From CAZAZQ01 sp964489705 (GTDB lineage Bacteria; Zixibacteria; MSB-5A5; GN15; FEB-12): a stretch of 64,000 bases of DNA. Numbering within the stretch: position 1 is the stretch's first letter; every line of letters begins with the position of its first letter. The notes under the pieces are model-generated. The model searched no databases. It saw only the letters and a program-made list of their open reading frames with translations, and was not told the DNA's origin. The stretch is from positions 62,001 to 126,000 of the forward strand of contig CAZAZQ010000007.1 of the NCBI GenBank assembly GCA_964489705.1, in the 5' to 3' direction. Both the position numbers and the translations under genes were made by a program. Below, one piece after another: positions 7,941 through 15,120 of the stretch.

Positions 7941-8906
7941 ATGCTTAAGAAAATAATCATTGCCAAGTATTACGGTTTTTGCATGGGGGTGAAACGAGCC
8001 ATCAATATCGCTGAAAAAACGGCACAGCAAAAGACGGGGCGGGTGACCATCCTCAACGAAATCGTGCATAATGAAGCGGTGGTGGAGCAATTTCGCCGGA
8101 AGAACGTCGGGCAGGCTTTTTCCGTCGATGAGGTTGAGGACGGGACGTTAATCATTTCCGCTCACGGGGTATCCCCGGACGTGAAACAAAAAGCGCAGGC
8201 GAAGGGCTTGGAGATTATCGACGCCACGTGTCCGTTGGTCTCGAGAATTTACAATATTATCAATTCGCTGGTACAAAACGGTTATCGGGTAATCCATTAC
8301 GGAGACGCCACCCACGACGAGACGCGGGGCATCGTCGGGCACGCTCCGGAGAGTATTTTCGTCTTCGGTGATATTTCCGATTTGGAGCGGTTTCCTTCCT
8401 GGGAGGACACCAAGTTGGGACTGACGGTTCAAACCACGGCGGAGTTGACCAAGTTCCTTGAGATTGAAAAAGCGGCACGCAAGAAATGGCCCCACATTGA
8501 AGTGTTCAACACCATTTGCAACGCCACCACCCAGCGACAGACGGCGATTATGGAACTGGCGCCGCAGGTGGATATGATACTTGTCGTCGGCTCCTCGTTG
8601 TCCGCCAACTCCAAGCGATTGGTGAAAATTTCGGAAGCGCTCTGCGGGAGGGGGAAGTTAATCGCTTCGGCTCAGGATATCGAAGAAGACTGGCTGGAGG
8701 AAAATCGAGACGTGGAAAGTATCGGCATTTCGGCGGGTGCCTCTACGCCGGATTTTTTGGTTGAGAGCATCATTCGGAAGTTGGTGGAGCTTTCGAACGG
8801 TACGGCGGAGGTAGTTATTCCGGAGCAAAACCGCAAACTTCAAAATACTCTTTTGTTGTCCGAGGAAAAGGTGGCTTCCGTGTTGCGTGAAAATAAATCT
8901 TCATAA
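7941..8906 (+). CDS. ispH: 4-hydroxy-3-methylbut-2-enyl diphosphate reductase
   Basis: IspH (LytB) performs the last step of the MEP pathway, reducing HMBPP to IPP and DMAPP with a [4Fe-4S] cluster. The ATG at 7941 follows TAGGAG at good distance and gives 321 residues, the normal length. The three cluster cysteines are in GFCMGV (residue 14), DATCPLV (about 97) and FNTICNATTQRQ (about 194). The substrate-site His and Glu appear in THDETRGIVG, and SANSKRL and SAGASTPDFLVE are also family hallmarks. It follows pdxT by 49 bases, probably in the same operon. The MEP route therefore supplies isoprenoids in this organism. Confidence 0.96.
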   Translation: MLKKIIIAKYYGFCMGVKRAINIAEKTAQQKTGRVTILNEIVHNEAVVEQFRRKNVGQAFSVDEVEDGTLIISAHGVSPDVKQKAQAKGLEIIDATCPLVSRIYNIINSLVQNGYRVIHYGDATHDETRGIVGHAPESIFVFGDISDLERFPSWEDTKLGLTVQTTAELTKFLEIEKAARKKWPHIEVFNTICNATTQRQTAIMELAPQVDMILVVGSSLSANSKRLVKISEALCGRGKLIASAQDIEEDWLEENRDVESIGISAGASTPDFLVESIIRKLVELSNGTAEVVIPEQNRKLQNTLLLSEEKVASVLRENKSS

Positions 8907-8959
8907 AGGAGAAAGTTTTCCCTCTCGGTGGAGAGCCGTTAGGAAAGGGAAAGGACGGT

Positions 8960-9577
8960 ATGTTGGCTGAAATTCATGAGTATCTATTGCAGGTGACGCC
9001 GGAGCGCCCGGCGGTGTTGCAAGAGATGGAGGCGTACGCCAAAAAGCATCAGTTCCCCATTATAGGTCCTTTGACGGGGCGGTTGTTATACCAACTTGCC
9101 CGGATGATCAACGCCGAACGGATTTTGGAGTTGGGGTCCGGGTACGGCTATTCGGCGTTTTGGTTTGCGCTGGCGACAGGGGACAAGGGGCGAATTATTT
9201 TGACCGACCATGATGAAAGCAATAAACGGTTAGCCCTGCAATTTTTCGAACAAGGAGGGTTATCGGCGCAGTTTGATTTTCGTATCGGTGATGCGTTGGA
9301 AGTTCTTCGGCAGGAAGAAGGACCTTTCGACATCATTTTGAACGATGTCGAAAAGGAGGAGTACCCTCGTCTCATCGACGACGTTGCCGAACGGTTGAGG
9401 CCGGGAGGCTTGTTCATCACCGACAACCTGCTCTGGTCGGGAAGGGTGATGCAAGACAACAAGGACGCCGAGACAGCCGCCATTGTAGAATTTACCCGCA
9501 GGCTGTATCAAGACGAGCGCTTCTTTACGACTATCGTGCCTCTCCGCGACGGGATATCGATCTCCCTTCGGTTATAG
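8960..9577 (+). CDS. SAM-dependent O-methyltransferase (family 3 type)
   Basis: This 205-residue protein has the caffeoyl-CoA/catechol O-methyltransferase fold. The SAM-binding motif I is ILELGSGYGYSAFWFALAT (about residues 57-75). An acidic motif ILTDHDE, then FDIILNDVEKEEYPRL (metal-binding Asp region) and LRPGGLFITDNLLWSGRV follow. A metal-dependent transfer of methyl to a hydroxyl of a small molecule is typical of the family; the substrate cannot be told. It lies 53 bases downstream of ispH in the same direction and may share its transcript. The stretch after it is non-coding for about 570 bases. Confidence 0.85.
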   Translation: MLAEIHEYLLQVTPERPAVLQEMEAYAKKHQFPIIGPLTGRLLYQLARMINAERILELGSGYGYSAFWFALATGDKGRIILTDHDESNKRLALQFFEQGGLSAQFDFRIGDALEVLRQEEGPFDIILNDVEKEEYPRLIDDVAERLRPGGLFITDNLLWSGRVMQDNKDAETAAIVEFTRRLYQDERFFTTIVPLRDGISISLRL

Positions 9578-9951
9578 AAAAGCAGGAGGTTGAAATCTCG
9601 TTTTATTTATAGTTGGGAACTTTTGGAGGGCTCAAACGTTAAGAAAGACGGAGCTCGGGGTTAAGCATCTATTGATAGTATCCGATACTCGGGTTATGGA
9701 TGTGCTGTCACAGCATTTCTTGAAATAACTACCCCAGGGAAAAAAGAGGACGGAAGGTTCTCCTAAGTACGAATCGTTTTTTCGAGGATGAAAAAAGAGT
9801 CGGTGTCTTCCAACAGAGAGAGAAAATATACGGGTTGAAACAACCGTATGAGCTGGAGAGGAGTGTCCCTTTCCCTGACGACTCCATTGAAAGACGGTGA
9901 CGACAGCTCCCGAGAAACTGGGAACGAAAGCAAAAAAAGCCAAATAAATTG
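9578..9951 (+). other. Non-coding stretch with several short perfect inverted repeats
   Basis: No open frame with credible codon use is present. Small hairpins include TGCTGT-C-ACAGCA near 9701-9715 and a stem of 9 base pairs with one bulged G and an AAA loop at 9828-9849. None is followed by a clean T-run. It leads into the promoter-like hexamer at 9952. Confidence 0.45.
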
Positions 9952-9984
9952 TTGACAAAAACATATGTAATAGGTTTCTATAGT
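9952..9984 (+). promoter_or_regulatory. Possible promoter of the ArsC/Spx-like gene
   Basis: TTGACA (9952-9957) is a perfect -35 hexamer. The best -10 hexamer, TATAGT (9979-9984), is at 21 bases, longer than ideal; TTCTAT (9976-9981) at 18 bases is a weaker alternative. Transcription starting near 9988 would give a leader of about 160 bases. Confidence 0.45.
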
Positions 9985-9998
9985 CATTCTTTAAGTCT

Positions 9999-10074
9999 GT
10001 GACCTAAATTGAGACAATAATGTGCTCAATTAACCACTAACAAGCACCCATAGGTCTTTATGAGATCGGGTCAC
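9999..10074 (+). promoter_or_regulatory. Structured 5-prime leader with mutually exclusive pairings
   Basis: GTGACCTA at 9999-10006 can pair in two ways. GACCTA (10001-10006) pairs with TAGGTC (10051-10056), directly continued by AATTGAG (10007-10013) with CTCAATT (10025-10031). Alternatively GTGACC (9999-10004) pairs with GGTCAC (10069-10074). A third helix GTGCT (10022-10026)/AGCAC (10043-10047) competes with the inner stem. Such exclusive helices in a leader are typical of riboswitches or attenuators. No known riboswitch class was recognised. Confidence 0.4.
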
Positions 10075-10147
10075 TGAATCAGAACATGGGTAATTTCTGG
10101 TTGGAGAGCTATGGGCAAAGGATAAAACATTGATGTATGGAGGTAGT

Positions 10148-10636
10148 ATGGCTCCTAAACGCGCACTATATTACACTTACGGAAACGACCATCTCTGCGA
10201 AGAGACACGAAAGTTTATCGAAGAAGCGGGAGTAATGTTGCAGGTGCGTGATATCGAGAAAGAGCCCCTCTCGGAAGAGGAGCTGGCGAACTTAATCGGG
10301 AATCTTCAGATTACGCACTTTCTTAACCCTCTCTCGGATTCGTACAAAAAGTACCGCTTGGAAAAGCAACTTCCAAGCCGAGAGGAGTTGATAAAGCTCA
10401 TCGCAAAAGATTATACGCTGCTTCGTCGTCCGATTGTCAAGTCGTCACGCTTGATTACTATCGGATGCGACAAGCGCAAGATCGCCGAGATGCTCCAATT
10501 GACGATGGAGGAAGAACCGGTGCCGGAAGAGGCGAACCAGAATGCCAAGGCGAACAACAACAACAACAATAATTCGTCGTCGGCGAAGAACAACAAAACA
10601 TCACAGCGACGTCAATCGACAGCCGCAAGTAAGTAG
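10148..10636 (+). CDS. ArsC/Spx-family thioredoxin-fold protein with Asn-rich tail
   Basis: The ATG at 10148 follows a good GGAGG ribosome site, and the protein is 162 residues. Residues 1-115 resemble the ArsC/Spx/YffB family: an N-terminal strand ALYYTYGND, a Cys-containing loop DHLCEETRKFIEEAG (C-x3-R arrangement), RDIEKEPLSEEEL, and LLRRPIVKSSRLITIGCD, matching the LIRRPI-type strand of ArsC-like proteins. It may be a glutaredoxin-dependent reductase or a regulator; a true arsenate reductase role is not established. The last about 40 residues are low-complexity, with a run of seven Asn and many Ser, Lys and Gln, which is unusual for this family. The gene stands alone, with non-coding, hairpin-rich DNA on both sides. 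Confidence 0.75.
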   Translation: MAPKRALYYTYGNDHLCEETRKFIEEAGVMLQVRDIEKEPLSEEELANLIGNLQITHFLNPLSDSYKKYRLEKQLPSREELIKLIAKDYTLLRRPIVKSSRLITIGCDKRKIAEMLQLTMEEEPVPEEANQNAKANNNNNNNSSSAKNNKTSQRRQSTAASK

Positions 10637-11329
10637 CAGCGATGGTTGAGTGTCACGAAAGAGAGTAAAAAGGGGCAACGCGAGGATACGTAAGGTAATT
10701 CGAAGGTAACATACAACAGGTACTTTTCACTACCCGTCATATTTTCAGCAAGAACAGTCTTTTGAGGTGAAAAAGACTGAGGGGAAGGTATTGGCTCAAA
10801 TCATTTTTGGGCTTGCTGAAGGATGTCCCACAAAAATGAAAAAGCTGTCCCTGCCCGAACAGAAATTCGGTTTTGTGGTGCCACGAGGTGATAGTTCCCT
10901 CCTTTTATTAAACCAGCAATGAGAAAGGGGCTTGTTTTCTCTCGGGTTGCTTTGATTGTGATATGAGCCAACTGTCAGGAAAGGATTCCTGACGGCGCGA
11001 AAGATGCGATGCTTTGTTTCATCTTTGGTAGCTATACAGAAGGTTCCTCTGCCGCGTGTTCGGATATTCCCGGTATCCCACTACCATTGGGGATATCGAG
11101 AATCCTCCCCTTGCCGTGAACCGGAAATCGCTTCGTTGCCCGGTGAGAAAATGATTATATTTTAATGAGGCGAAAAGCCCGGCGGTGGAGTCCAGGTCCC
11201 ACGTTCTTTCACCTTTATTATTCCCGGGCTTTCGCCAAAATTTTTGTCTTCGGTAACGCTGGAGGGGGAAGGGTACAAAAGGGAAAGAGGAGAGAGGATT
11301 GGAAGTGAGAGGTGCCGTCTGCAAAGTTT
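10637..11329 (+). ncRNA. Candidate large structured non-coding RNA region
   Basis: About 700 bases without a credible gene contain a series of strong helices. P1 is TTCAGCAAG (10744-10752)/CTTGCTGAA (10812-10820), enclosing CAGTCTTTT (10755-10763)/AAAAGACTG (10771-10779) and CTCAAA (10795-10800)/TTTGGG (10806-10811), a three-way junction. Next is CCACAAAA (10828-10835)/TTTTGTGG (10871-10878), enclosing CCGAA/TTCGG. A nested AGCAA/TTGCT with GAGAAA/TTTCTC lies at 10915-10951. GTCAGGAA/TTCCTGAC is at 10974-10993 and AAAGATG/CATCTTT at 11000-11026. A 9-bp stem (11063-11071/11089-11097) encloses a smaller hairpin, and a 13-bp stem with one bulge is at 11169-11236. A terminator follows at 11330. 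No signature of RNase P RNA, tmRNA, SRP RNA or 6S RNA was found. Strand and boundaries are uncertain; it may be a 3-prime extension of the upstream mRNA. Confidence 0.4.
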
Positions 11330-11357
11330 GCGAGAGAAAAGTTTTCCCTCGCTTTTT
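11330..11357 (+). terminator. Terminator closing the hairpin-rich region
   Basis: An inverted repeat of 11 bases (11330-11340 and 11342-11352, one A-C mismatch) around a single central base is followed by five T (11353-11357). It reads as a plus-strand intrinsic terminator. Confidence 0.6.
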
Positions 11358-11477
11358 CCCCAAGAAAACGGTACACTGCCCTATGCCTTGCGAAGGGATT
11401 AAGTCTCTCCCCGCCGGTTTTGGTCCTCGCCCCCGCTCGAACGGATGTACCCCACTTCATACCAAACTGCTTTCTAT

Positions 11478-11499
11478 AACGTTACCAAAACGTTACCAA
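11478..11499. repeat. Perfect tandem 11-base repeat
   Basis: The 11-mer AACGTTACCAA occurs twice head to tail with no spacer. Its period of one helical turn places both copies on the same DNA face, as in many operators. It is about 150 bases upstream of the thyX promoter, in otherwise featureless DNA (11358-11649). Confidence 0.6.
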
Positions 11500-11649
11500 T
11501 CCTACGCTTTGTTTTCCCTTAATTCAAATTATGTGTGGCAGTTGCACAGGTGTGGGACCCTACTACATTGATAAAATACACTATTTTTAATGCCTGTCAA
11601 GAGGTTATCTGTTCGCTTTTGAGAATTACACCTCTTTATCTTTCCTCGG

Positions 11650-11678
11650 TTGCATTGAGGTCGGAGTGGTTGTATATT
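11650..11678 (+). promoter_or_regulatory. thyX promoter
   Basis: TTGCAT (11650-11655), a 17-base spacer and TATATT (11673-11678) form a good sigma70-type promoter. The start of transcription would fall near 11685, only about 8 bases before the ATG at 11693. Confidence 0.6.
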
Positions 11679-11692
11679 CCGCACGAACAGAC

Positions 11693-12565
11693 ATGGAGAA
11701 AGCGGAGATTCAGGTGAAAAACGAAAGAGCGGAAGCAGTCCTGAACAAGGAATTCAAAGTTCTCGACCACGGTTTTGTTCGCTTGGTCGACTACATGGGC
11801 GGGGATGCCGCCATCGTCCAGGCGGCACGGGTCAGTTACGGCGAGGGGACAAAGAAGGTCTCCGAAGACCGCGCCTTAATCCGTTACCTTTTTCGCCATC
11901 GGCACACTTCGCCGTTTGAGATGGTCGAGTTCAAGTTTCATGTCAAATTGCCGATTTTTATCGCCCGCCAGTGGATCCGCCACCGTACGGCAAATGTGAA
12001 CGAATATTCCGGGCGTTACTCGGTGATGAAAAGTGAGTTTTACGTGCCGGAGCCCGAGCATATCCGCTACCAGTCAACCGTCAACAAGCAAGGGAGAGCC
12101 GAAGAAGAAATCCCGTCAGCATTGAAAGAGAAATTTCTATCATACCTTCGCGAGTCGCAGCGGGAAGTCTATGCCCATTATGAGGAATTCATATCCGAAG
12201 GAGTGGCGCGGGAACTGGCGCGAATAGCCCTGCCTCTCTCGTTGTATACCGAGTGGTACTGGAAGATTGATTTGCACAATTTGTTTCATTTTTTGCGCCT
12301 GCGTTTGGACAGCCATGCCCAGCTTGAGATTCGCCAGTATGCCCGGGTGATGGCGGACATCGTCAAGGAAGTGTGCCCCCTTGCCTTTGAAGCTTTTACC
12401 GACTATAGCTTACATGCCTATACCTTCTCCGGATTGGAACTGAAGGCGTTGCAAACCGCATTAAAGGATACGGTCTTTTCTCCGGACGAGTTGTCGGCGA
12501 TGGGGTTCTCGAAGCGGGAAATAAACGAATTTTTGGAAAAGCTGGAGAAAGTGCGAAAGCTGTAG
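11693..12565 (+). CDS. thyX: Flavin-dependent thymidylate synthase
   Basis: ThyX makes dTMP from dUMP using methylene-tetrahydrofolate, FAD and NADPH. The signature RHRTANVNEYSGRY (RHRxxSxNExSxRY type) is complete apart from the usual variation at the Ser. The RYLFRHRHTSPFE and RQWIRHRT FAD/substrate contacts and LRLDSHAQLEIRQYA are also present. The ATG at 11693 gives 290 residues. An in-frame GTG at 11666 follows a GAGG, but lies upstream of the predicted -10 box, so the ATG is preferred although it has no Shine-Dalgarno sequence. The gene stands alone. Its presence suggests that thyA may be absent. Confidence 0.95.
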   Translation: MEKAEIQVKNERAEAVLNKEFKVLDHGFVRLVDYMGGDAAIVQAARVSYGEGTKKVSEDRALIRYLFRHRHTSPFEMVEFKFHVKLPIFIARQWIRHRTANVNEYSGRYSVMKSEFYVPEPEHIRYQSTVNKQGRAEEEIPSALKEKFLSYLRESQREVYAHYEEFISEGVARELARIALPLSLYTEWYWKIDLHNLFHFLRLRLDSHAQLEIRQYARVMADIVKEVCPLAFEAFTDYSLHAYTFSGLELKALQTALKDTVFSPDELSAMGFSKREINEFLEKLEKVRKL

Positions 12566-12802
12566 AGCGGTTTTTTCTATTTTTAGCTCCTCGCTCCAAT
12601 CACAGAAGCGTCCCATCGGGAAAGGATGGTTCTTTGCCGTATCTCCTTGGAAAATTTCGAGTTGCATTCTCTTGGATGCTCTCTGACGGATGACTCGAGG
12701 GAGGAACTGAAGAGAAATCATTTAATCCTTGACTAATGGCGTATAAGTATTGAATTTAAGAAAAGGAAAGATGAGCTCAGGTTTTAAGACAAGGAGTTTG
12801 CT

Positions 12803-13510
12803 ATGAGGAGACTTATCTTAGCGTGCCTTGTACTTGCTTTGTGTGTTCCCTCTCTTCAAGCGCGAAGGAAAACGGAAAAAGCAGGAGAAATAAAGGATAA
12901 TGTCTTTACTGATAAGAAGTACGGCTATTCTCTGACCCTCAGCGAAGGATGGAAAAGCAAAGTGCTTCCGAACAAGGGGAATTTCCGGTTGGTATTGACG
13001 CAGAAAAATTATGAGACCCCCTCGTACTTTATGAGTGCTCCCGAGTACACCAAAGTCCCCCGCATTATTGTCTACGCTGACACCAGCAGTTATGACCCGA
13101 TGACGTTTTTGGATTCGCTGATTGACGAGTCGTATTCTTCTCCCCAAAAGAACGAGATTCTCAAAGAGTTTGAAATCCTGAATAACCAGGTGGTGGAAGA
13201 AGGAACGGAGCGGGATAAGACCCGTACCCGCAAGCGTCGGACGATTACCGTCGCCGGAGAACGTGCCGCCTACTGGGAAGGGAAAGTGGAATACCGGAAA
13301 TATGTCAGCACTTCCGCTTCCGCTACGGCAGGAACGCGAGTCTATGGCTCATACGGCGGCGGGGTGGTTGTCGCCAAGCATGGGAATACCGTCGTGGTGT
13401 TTCATGTCATCAGCGAGTTGGTCTTTTTCCCTTCCATCATGCAGGAAGCGATGGGCATGATTAAGACCTTGCAATGGACGGACGAAAAAACGAAAGAAAA
13501 GAAAAAATAA
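12803..13510 (+). CDS. Secreted protein of unknown function
   Basis: This 235-residue protein has a strong AAGGAG ribosome site and a signal peptide (RRLILACLVLALCVPSLQA). Mature residues 12-30 contain FTDKKYGYSLTLSEGWK, a pattern seen in PsbP-like/DUF1795-type periplasmic domains where a YGYSL strand is followed by a W. The protein is Lys- and Arg-rich (KTRTRKRRTITV) and ends in EKTKEKKK. It probably acts in the periplasm or on the surface. It lies 240 bases downstream of thyX and 110 bases upstream of the lapA-like gene. No enzymatic motif was found. Confidence 0.75.
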   Translation: MRRLILACLVLALCVPSLQARRKTEKAGEIKDNVFTDKKYGYSLTLSEGWKSKVLPNKGNFRLVLTQKNYETPSYFMSAPEYTKVPRIIVYADTSSYDPMTFLDSLIDESYSSPQKNEILKEFEILNNQVVEEGTERDKTRTRKRRTITVAGERAAYWEGKVEYRKYVSTSASATAGTRVYGSYGGGVVVAKHGNTVVVFHVISELVFFPSIMQEAMGMIKTLQWTDEKTKEKKK

Positions 13511-13620
13511 GGCACATAGTGCGATATCGAAAGACGGGATGTCGACTTTTACCAGTGCCACAAAAGGAAGTTGATGGGAATGATTGAGTGGTATATCGTT
13601 GACGAGAGAGGAGGGGGCGT

Positions 13621-13992
13621 ATGTGGGCGTTGAGAGCGATTCTGGTGGCTCTGGTTATCGTGGTGGTGGTAGCGTTTGCCTTGTACAACGTCGGCTCGGG
13701 ACAGAAAGTTACGGTGGATTTGATTTGGGCGAAGTACGTGGAAGTGCCGCTGATTACGGTTATTTTCTGGGCGTTTGCGGCGGGAGTGTTTGTCTCCTTG
13801 TTAATTTTTATTTCCGTCTATATCAAGCTTTCGATGCAGCTCCGCTCGGTCCGCAAACAAGCGCGGGCGTTGGAAAACGAAGTGACGGTGCTTCGTAATC
13901 GGCCTATCGAGGAATCCGCCGATCTGTTGATGCGTTCGGACAAACAGGACAAAGATTTCCCTTCACCTTTTGAGAGCGGTGATACGACATGA
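13621..13992 (+). CDS. LapA-domain (DUF1049) inner-membrane protein
   Basis: The protein is 123 residues with two membrane segments (about 5-22 and 42-66) separated by a short loop containing NVGSGQKVTVDLIWAKY. A basic coiled-coil tail follows (SMQLRSVRKQARALENEV). This is the layout of LapA, which in enterobacteria works with LapB in controlling LpxC and lipopolysaccharide synthesis. A GGAGG site precedes the ATG. The stop overlaps the start of the TPR gene downstream (ATGA), exactly as lapA and lapB are paired in proteobacteria. Confidence 0.8.
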   Translation: MWALRAILVALVIVVVVAFALYNVGSGQKVTVDLIWAKYVEVPLITVIFWAFAAGVFVSLLIFISVYIKLSMQLRSVRKQARALENEVTVLRNRPIEESADLLMRSDKQDKDFPSPFESGDTT

Positions 13993-15089
13993 TGGAATAC
14001 GTTCTTGTTTTCCTGGTGCTCTTGGCGGGGGCGATGGCGTTCTACCTGATTTATGAGCGGTACTTTACCAAGCCGCAAAAATCCGTCTCCACGCTGTATA
14101 TGGAAGCGTTGCGGAACCTTCTCGACGGCGACCAAGTGGCGGCGTTTTCCAAGCTGCGGCAGGTAGTGGCGGAAGATTCCACCAACATCGACGCGTATCT
14201 GCGGTTGGGGCAAATTCTCCGCGAGAACAAAAAGCCGGAGCGGGCGCTCCAGGTGCACAAAGATTTGACCCTTCGCGGCAATTTGTCCGTGCGGGAGAAA
14301 TCGGCGATTTTGAAACAACTGGCGCTGGATTATATCGCTCTCAAGGACACCGACATGGCGGAAGCGGCGCTGCGGGAACTCATCGAATTGAACCCGCAGA
14401 ATTTGTGGGCGCATGGGCAACTGCTGGAGTTGCAGAAAAAGGCGGAAAAATGGGAAGACGCTTACGAGACGGCGACAAAAATTTTGAAGTTGGAGTCGAA
14501 CCGCTCCAAGAAACCGCTGGCGGTGTTCAAGTATCGTCAAGGGGAGCAACTGTTCAAACGGAAAGAGTACCACAAGGCGCGCACCTTGTTCAAGGAAGCC
14601 ATCAGCCTTGACCCCACGTTTGTTCCGGCGTACTTGGCGATTGGGGATTCATACTGCGAAGAAAAACGGGAAGAGGATGCCGTCAATTTCTGGATAAAGC
14701 TGACCGAAGCCGTTCCCGACCAAGGACACCGGGCGATTGACCGCCTCAAGAAGACGCTCTTTGAGTTGGGACGATTCGGAGAGTTGGCGCAGATATGCGA
14801 GAACATTTTGAAATCCTCGCCCAAGAATATCGAAGCTCGTTTTACGCTGGCTGAATTCTACGAGAAGAAAGGTGATCTGGCGACAGCGGAGGAAATTCTC
14901 ACTCAGATTGTCGAGGATTTCCCCGATGATTTGAAGTCGATTATGGAGCTTATTCGTCTTTATTTGGAAAAAGGCGATACGAGAAAGATTAATGAGCTGT
15001 TTCGCAGCCTGGAGCAGCGACGGGAAAAGCTGCAACGTCGCGCCCAACATGACCACGTCGAGGCGGGGTTGACGAGCGTCTCTTCGTAA
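13989..15089 (+). CDS. LapB-like membrane-anchored TPR protein
   Basis: The 366-residue protein has an N-terminal membrane anchor (EYVLVFLVLLAGAMAFYLIY) followed by a helical array of about eight TPRs covering residues 30-350. The first module resembles LapB/YciM of E. coli (EALRNLLDGDQVAAFSKLRQ, DAYLRLGQILRENKKPERAL). Together with the overlapping lapA-like gene this supports a LapB-type scaffold that links envelope lipid synthesis to proteolysis. E. coli LapB ends in a rubredoxin-like Cys4 zinc domain. Here the C-terminus (RREKLQRRAQHDHVEAGL) has no Cys pairs at all, so that domain is absent. Confidence 0.75.
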   Translation: MMEYVLVFLVLLAGAMAFYLIYERYFTKPQKSVSTLYMEALRNLLDGDQVAAFSKLRQVVAEDSTNIDAYLRLGQILRENKKPERALQVHKDLTLRGNLSVREKSAILKQLALDYIALKDTDMAEAALRELIELNPQNLWAHGQLLELQKKAEKWEDAYETATKILKLESNRSKKPLAVFKYRQGEQLFKRKEYHKARTLFKEAISLDPTFVPAYLAIGDSYCEEKREEDAVNFWIKLTEAVPDQGHRAIDRLKKTLFELGRFGELAQICENILKSSPKNIEARFTLAEFYEKKGDLATAEEILTQIVEDFPDDLKSIMELIRLYLEKGDTRKINELFRSLEQRREKLQRRAQHDHVEAGLTSVSS

Positions 15090-15120
15090 GCGGGCTGCTT
15101 TCATTCGATATATACACGCG

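Noticed and set aside
10148..10636. Calling the small thioredoxin-fold protein an arsenate reductase
   Set aside because: Only the fold and one Cys/Arg pair are visible and no arsenic resistance gene is near; Spx-like or other roles fit equally well.
11169..11236. Minus-strand segment CGAAAGCCCGGG considered as the 5-prime core of RNase P RNA
   Set aside because: The universal GGAAAGUCC core and the matching 3-prime strand with ACAGAA...GGCUUAU are not present at the right distance.
11299..11571. 90-codon frame with CxxC motifs before thyX
   Set aside because: It runs through the terminator hairpin at 11330 and the tandem repeat at 11478, and lacks a convincing start.
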